DNA from: Mesobacterium pallidum
GTDB lineage: Bacteria > Pseudomonadota > Alphaproteobacteria > Rhodobacterales > Rhodobacteraceae
Assembly: GCF_019966535.1 (NCBI RefSeq)
Contig: NZ_JAIMID010000018.1
Location: 1 to 64,000 of the forward strand
Length of the DNA stretch: 64,000 bases
Reading direction: 5' to 3'
A program made the position numbers and the translations under genes. Position 1 is the first letter of the stretch, and every line of letters begins with the position of its first letter. Shown piece by piece: positions 60,855 through 64,000 of this stretch. A model generated the notes under the pieces. It was given only the letters and a program-made list of their open reading frames with translations, ran no database searches and had not been told where the DNA came from.

Positions 60855-63365
60855 TTATTCTGCCGGGACCGGGATGACCGATAAGGGCGAACGAGAGACG
60901 CTCGGCCCTTCATCCATCACAGGGGTGACGCGGCGCAGCCTGAGGGCGTTCGTAAGCACGAACACCGAGGACAACGCCATCGCTCCGGCGGCAAGCACCG
61001 GCGACAGCAGCAATCCGAAAACGGGGTACAGCGCGCCCGCTGCGACCGGAATGAGCGCGACGTTGTAGGCGAAGGCCCAGAACAGGTTCTGCCGGATATT
61101 GCGCATTGTCCGGCGCGAGACCTCGAACGCGTTCACGACGCCCCGCAGATCGCCCGACATCAGCACGACGTCGGCAGACTCGATCGCCACATCCGTGCCG
61201 GTGCCGATGGCGATGCCGACATCGGCATGAGCCAGAGCGGGCGCGTCGTTGATGCCGTCGCCCACAAAGGCGATCTTCTTGTCTCCATGCCGCAATTCGT
61301 CGAGCGCCGCAACTTTGCCATCTGGAAGCACGCCCGCAACGATGTGGTCGATGCCGGTCTCACGCGCGATCGCCTCAGCGGTCTCCCGCTTGTCACCGGT
61401 GATCATCGCGACCTTCAGGCCCTTTTCATGCAGCGCGGCTATTGCTGCACGGCTTGCCGGCTTGACCGGATCGGCAACGCCGATGACTCCGGCAATCCGC
61501 CCGCCGATCGCGGCATAAAGGGCGGTGCGTCCACGGTGCGCCAGCTCCGTTTCCCGATCGGTCAATGCCGAAATATCGATGCCTTCGCGCTGCATGTAGC
61601 GGTCTGCCCCCACAAGCACCTCGGATCCGCCGACAAGGGCACGCACACCGTATCCCGTAATCGATGAAAAATCCGCGGCCTCGGCAATGGAACCGCCTTC
61701 CGATCGCGCAGCGCGGACGATTGCCTCGGCCACGGGATGCTCGGAAAGCGCTTCGACCGCAGCAATCTTCGCAAGGACGTCGGCCCGGTCGAAACCGTCT
61801 GCAAGGACGAGGTCGGTCAGTTCGGGCCGGCCTTCGGTGACCGTGCCGGTCTTGTCGAGCGCGACAACGTCCACAGTATCAAGTTGCTGCAACGCGTCGC
61901 CCTTGCGGAACAGCACACCCATTTCCGCGGCGCGTCCGGTTCCCACCATAATCGAAGTCGGTGTTGCCAAACCCATGGCGCAGGGGCAGGCGATGATGAG
62001 CACCGAGACACCGGCCACGAGCGCCATCGTCAGAGCCGGGGACGGCCCGAACACAAGCCAGACCAACACCGTCAGTGCGGCCACGGCCATCACCGCGGGC
62101 ACGAACCAGAGCGTAATGCGGTCGACCACGCCCTGGATCGGCAGCTTGGCGCCTTGCGCTTCTTCGACCATTCGAATGATCTGGGCGAGCGTCGTCTCGG
62201 ACCCGACCCGAGTGGCACGGTAGGTCAGGCTGCCTGCGCCGTTGACGGTTCCGCCCGTGACTGAATCGCCAGAGCTCTTCTCCGCAGGGATAGGCTCTCC
62301 CGTCAGCATGCTTTCGTCGACATGGCTCGAGCCCTCGATCACTTCACCGTCCACCGCGATCCGCTCTCCGGGGCGGACGACGACGATGTCACCCTGTGTC
62401 AGCGCGTCGATCTCGATCTCGATGGTTTCGCCGTTCCGGCGCACGCGCGCCGTGCGCGCCTGAAGGCCAAGCAGTTTCTGGATGGCCGCCCCGGTACGCC
62501 CCTTGGCGCGTGCCTCGAGGAAACGACCGAGCAGGATCAGAACAACGATGACAGCAGCGGCCTCGAAGTAGACGGAGCGCACACCGTCAGGCAACGCCGA
62601 AGGCACGAAGGTCGCGACGACGGAATAGAGATAGGCAGCGCCCGTTCCGACCGCCACGAGGCTGTTCATGTCGGGAGCGCCTCGGAGGAGCGCCGGAAAA
62701 CCCTTGAGGTAGAACACGCGTCCCGGACCGAAAAGCACCAGGCTGGTCAGGATGAACTGCGCGATCCAGCTCGCCTGCTGGCCGATGCTGTTCTCGATGG
62801 CCATGTGCACCGCCGGAATGAGGTGGCCGCCCATCTCCACCAGGAAGACCGGCAGGGCCAGCGCCGCCGCCAGAACCACCTTCCGGGCGAGGCCCCTCGC
62901 CTCTTCTTCCTTCCTTTCTACCCTGTCGCCCGATGACTTTGCCTCGGTCACGCTGGCCGGGTAGCCAATGGCTGAGCTCGCTTCAATCAGGTCGGAGGGG
63001 GCAACGACGCCTTCGACGTAGACCACCGTTGCAGTCTCGGCGGCGAGATTGACGTTGACCGACAACACGCCCGGAACGGCGGCGAGCGCCTTGTCCACCC
63101 GTCCGACGCACGATGCACAGGACATCGCGTCGATGGAAAGCGTCACTTTTGCAGTTCGCGCCGGATAGCCCAGCTGATCCAGCGCATGAATAACCGATGG
63201 AATGACTTTCGGATCATCGACCTTCATGCGGGCGGTTTCAGAGGCAAGATTGACGGATACCTCCTGCACACCGCCAAGCGCGGCCAGCCCACGGTCCACC
63301 CGTCCGACGCAAGATGCGCAGGACATGCCCTCGACGGACAGGCTGATCTGGTTTGATTCAGGCAT
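60855..63365 (-). CDS. copA: CopA Cu(I)-exporting P1B ATPase with two HMA domains
   Basis: 836 residues. Two HMA domains with GMSCASC (Cys16, Cys19) and AMSCASC (Cys83, Cys86). ATPase core: TGEP, IIACPCAMGLATPTS, DKTGTVT, GDGINDAP and C-terminal helices, all canonical. The start at 63365 follows AAAGGAG; the in-frame upstream extension crosses its own promoter. Exports Cu(I) across the inner membrane; CopZ is the likely copper donor. Controlled by CueR at 63397-63427. Confidence 0.95.
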   Translation of the reverse strand: MPESNQISLSVEGMSCASCVGRVDRGLAALGGVQEVSVNLASETARMKVDDPKVIPSVIHALDQLGYPARTAKVTLSIDAMSCASCVGRVDKALAAVPGVLSVNVNLAAETATVVYVEGVVAPSDLIEASSAIGYPASVTEAKSSGDRVERKEEEARGLARKVVLAAALALPVFLVEMGGHLIPAVHMAIENSIGQQASWIAQFILTSLVLFGPGRVFYLKGFPALLRGAPDMNSLVAVGTGAAYLYSVVATFVPSALPDGVRSVYFEAAAVIVVLILLGRFLEARAKGRTGAAIQKLLGLQARTARVRRNGETIEIEIDALTQGDIVVVRPGERIAVDGEVIEGSSHVDESMLTGEPIPAEKSSGDSVTGGTVNGAGSLTYRATRVGSETTLAQIIRMVEEAQGAKLPIQGVVDRITLWFVPAVMAVAALTVLVWLVFGPSPALTMALVAGVSVLIIACPCAMGLATPTSIMVGTGRAAEMGVLFRKGDALQQLDTVDVVALDKTGTVTEGRPELTDLVLADGFDRADVLAKIAAVEALSEHPVAEAIVRAARSEGGSIAEAADFSSITGYGVRALVGGSEVLVGADRYMQREGIDISALTDRETELAHRGRTALYAAIGGRIAGVIGVADPVKPASRAAIAALHEKGLKVAMITGDKRETAEAIARETGIDHIVAGVLPDGKVAALDELRHGDKKIAFVGDGINDAPALAHADVGIAIGTGTDVAIESADVVLMSGDLRGVVNAFEVSRRTMRNIRQNLFWAFAYNVALIPVAAGALYPVFGLLLSPVLAAGAMALSSVFVLTNALRLRRVTPVMDEGPSVSRSPLSVIPVPAE

Positions 63366-63396
63366 CTTCGACTCCTTTACCGAGACAGTTGAGATG

Positions 63397-63427
63397 GAAA
63401 TGGCGCTTCCAGCAACTGGAAGGTCAA
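63397..63427 (-). promoter_or_regulatory. CueR-type promoter of copA
   Basis: On the - strand, -35 TTGACC (63422-63427) is followed by a perfect dyad CTTCCAG-TTG-CTGGAAG (63406-63422) and, after a 19-bp spacer, a weak -10 (CATTTC). Long spacer plus dyad is the MerR/CueR hallmark. Confidence 0.85.
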
Positions 63428-63452
63428 GCCTGAAGCGAAATTTATTTTCCTC

Positions 63453-63487
63453 TTGACCTTCCAGTGGGGGGAACACCCATCTACAAT
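63453..63487 (+). promoter_or_regulatory. CueR-type promoter of copZ
   Basis: -35 TTGACC (63453-63458), then TTCCAGTGGGGGGAA, an imperfect CueR dyad, and -10 like CATCTA or TACAAT (about 63478-63487). Divergent from the copA promoter, so one CueR pool controls both. Confidence 0.78.
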
Positions 63488-63513
63488 TCGATGTCAAAAG
63501 CGGAGTGATCCAA

Positions 63514-63714
63514 ATGAACTTCAGTGTTCCTGACATGAGCTGCGGCCACTGCACCGCGGCCATCGAAAAGGCCGTAAAGGGCGCGGATCCGGCAGCAGCC
63601 GTCGAATGCGATTTGGCGAACCGAAAGGTTCGGATCGATAGCGGATTGGCGCCCGATCAGATAGCGGCCACGATCAAGGCCGCAGGCTACGACGCTGAAT
63701 TGTCAAACGCGTAA
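63514..63714 (+). CDS. copZ: CopZ-like copper chaperone
   Basis: 66 residues, HMA fold. MSCGHC (Cys about 10 and 13) copper loop, then CDLANRKVRIDSGLAPDQIAATIKAAGYDAEL. The ATG at 63514 is chosen for its CGGAG; a GTG at 63505 is possible. Carries Cu(I) to CopA or to regulators. Divergent from copA. Confidence 0.92.
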   Translation: MNFSVPDMSCGHCTAAIEKAVKGADPAAAVECDLANRKVRIDSGLAPDQIAATIKAAGYDAELSNA

Positions 63715-63722
63715 CGCCAGAT

Positions 63723-63752
63723 TGCCCGGACCGCGCATCGCTGGTCCGGGCA
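63723..63752. terminator. Convergent hairpin terminator
   Basis: TGCCCGGACC, 10-nt loop, GGTCCGGGCA: perfect 10-bp stem between copZ (+) and the DsbA-family gene (-). Probably ends both transcripts. Confidence 0.78.
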
Positions 63753-63759
63753 GCTTCGC

Positions 63760-64000
63760 TCACTGGTCGTTCTCGCGGGCATCCTCGACCAACTCTGCGA
63801 GGCGCGCTTTCTCGACAAAGCCGGGCACGAGTGCGTCCCCGATCACGAAAGACGGCGTGCCGTTGAAACCCAAGGCCTGTGTCAGACGCATCGAGGTTGC
63901 GATGTGTTCCTCGACTTCCGGTGCGTCCATGTCAGCTCGAAGCTGGTCAACGTCCAACCCGATATCTTCTGCGACGCGCAAGACCGAGGCTTCCTCGGCC
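63760..64000 (-). CDS. DsbA-family thiol oxidoreductase, C-terminal part
   Basis: Runs off the window at its 5' side. Visible: a helix with AEDIGLDVDQLRADMDAPEVEEHIATSMRLTQALG, then GFNGTPSFVIGDALVPGFV with the cis-Pro loop of thioredoxin-like DsbA/Com1 proteins and a C-terminal helix. The CxxC lies beyond the window edge. Could supply disulphides for the periplasmic copper proteins. Confidence 0.8.
   Translation of the reverse strand, partial: AEEASVLRVAEDIGLDVDQLRADMDAPEVEEHIATSMRLTQALGFNGTPSFVIGDALVPGFVEKARLAELVEDARENDQ

Noticed and set aside
1..64000. CRISPR arrays, tRNA or rRNA genes
   Set aside because: No regularly spaced repeats, cloverleaf-type sequences or conserved rRNA stretches were seen.

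Overview
The window reads as a GC-rich alphaproteobacterial accessory replicon or island, most likely from the Rhodobacterales (Roseobacter-type). I infer this from protein style: a Rhodobacterales-like VirB system, CueR/CopA and DUF-type copper genes, a bacterial type II GAPDH, and long runs of genes joined by ATGA or GTGA overlaps. No rRNA, tRNA, CRISPR array or core chromosomal housekeeping block was seen. The conjugation-type secretion genes, two intact IS elements and several gene remnants suggest a plasmid or integrated mobile region.

Layout. (1) 0.3-2.7 kb, + strand: a cyclopropane-fatty-acid synthase overlapping an archaeal-type (type II) GAPDH. (2) 2.7-20.2 kb, - strand: one long run of closely packed genes. 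In transcription order these are nuoA, a nuoB-like/metal-binding/nuoD-like fusion, nuoH, an IS element, nuoJ, K, L, M, N, a Cu-type P-ATPase with a CPD instead of CPC motif, a YfcC-type permease, arginine deiminase arcA, arcB, arcC and an SDR. (3) 20.5-22.7 kb: a DUF6629 membrane protein and an IS5-group element. (4) 22.8-34.1 kb, - strand: a virB-type type IV secretion operon, with VirB1 to VirB6 and VirB8 to VirB11, a VirB7-like lipoprotein and an extra VirB5-like protein carrying a lytic transglycosylase domain. (5) 34.2-39.7 kb: small secreted proteins, a winged-helix protein, transposase and plasmid-gene remnants, a CsoR/RcnR-type repressor with its MFS metal exporter, and a membrane protein. 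(6) 40-52.2 kb, + strand: YncE-like propeller, DUF5676-like, MBL-fold ribonuclease, thymidine/AMP phosphorylase family, PRPP synthetase, a Cu P-ATPase with two N-terminal heavy-metal-binding domains, DUF2933, an ICMT-like methyltransferase, an APC permease, an ATC-hydrolase family protein, a broken gene and a cytochrome c. (7) 52.3-64 kb: a copper island with two multicopper oxidases, L,D-transpeptidase, DUF305, a decayed glutaredoxin-MauE gene, TolC-type lipoprotein, cupredoxin, CusF-like protein, CueR, CopA, CopZ and a DsbA-family fragment.

The most unusual object is the complex-I-like cluster. It keeps a complete membrane arm (A, H, J, K, L, M, N, with the channel lysines and glutamates visible in L, M, N and K). 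The peripheral arm is reduced to one 615-residue protein: a cysteine-free NuoB-like domain, two heavy-metal-binding domains of the kind normally found on copper ATPases, and a NuoD-like domain. NuoC, E, F, G and I are absent. The cluster sits directly upstream of a variant copper ATPase and an arginine deiminase ATP-generating pathway. I infer an ion-translocating or metal-linked machine used under low oxygen or metal stress; its reaction is unknown.

The copper genes cover cytoplasmic sensing and export (CueR, CopA, CopZ), a second type of P-ATPase, and periplasmic handling (oxidases, cupredoxin, CusF-like protein, TolC lipoprotein).
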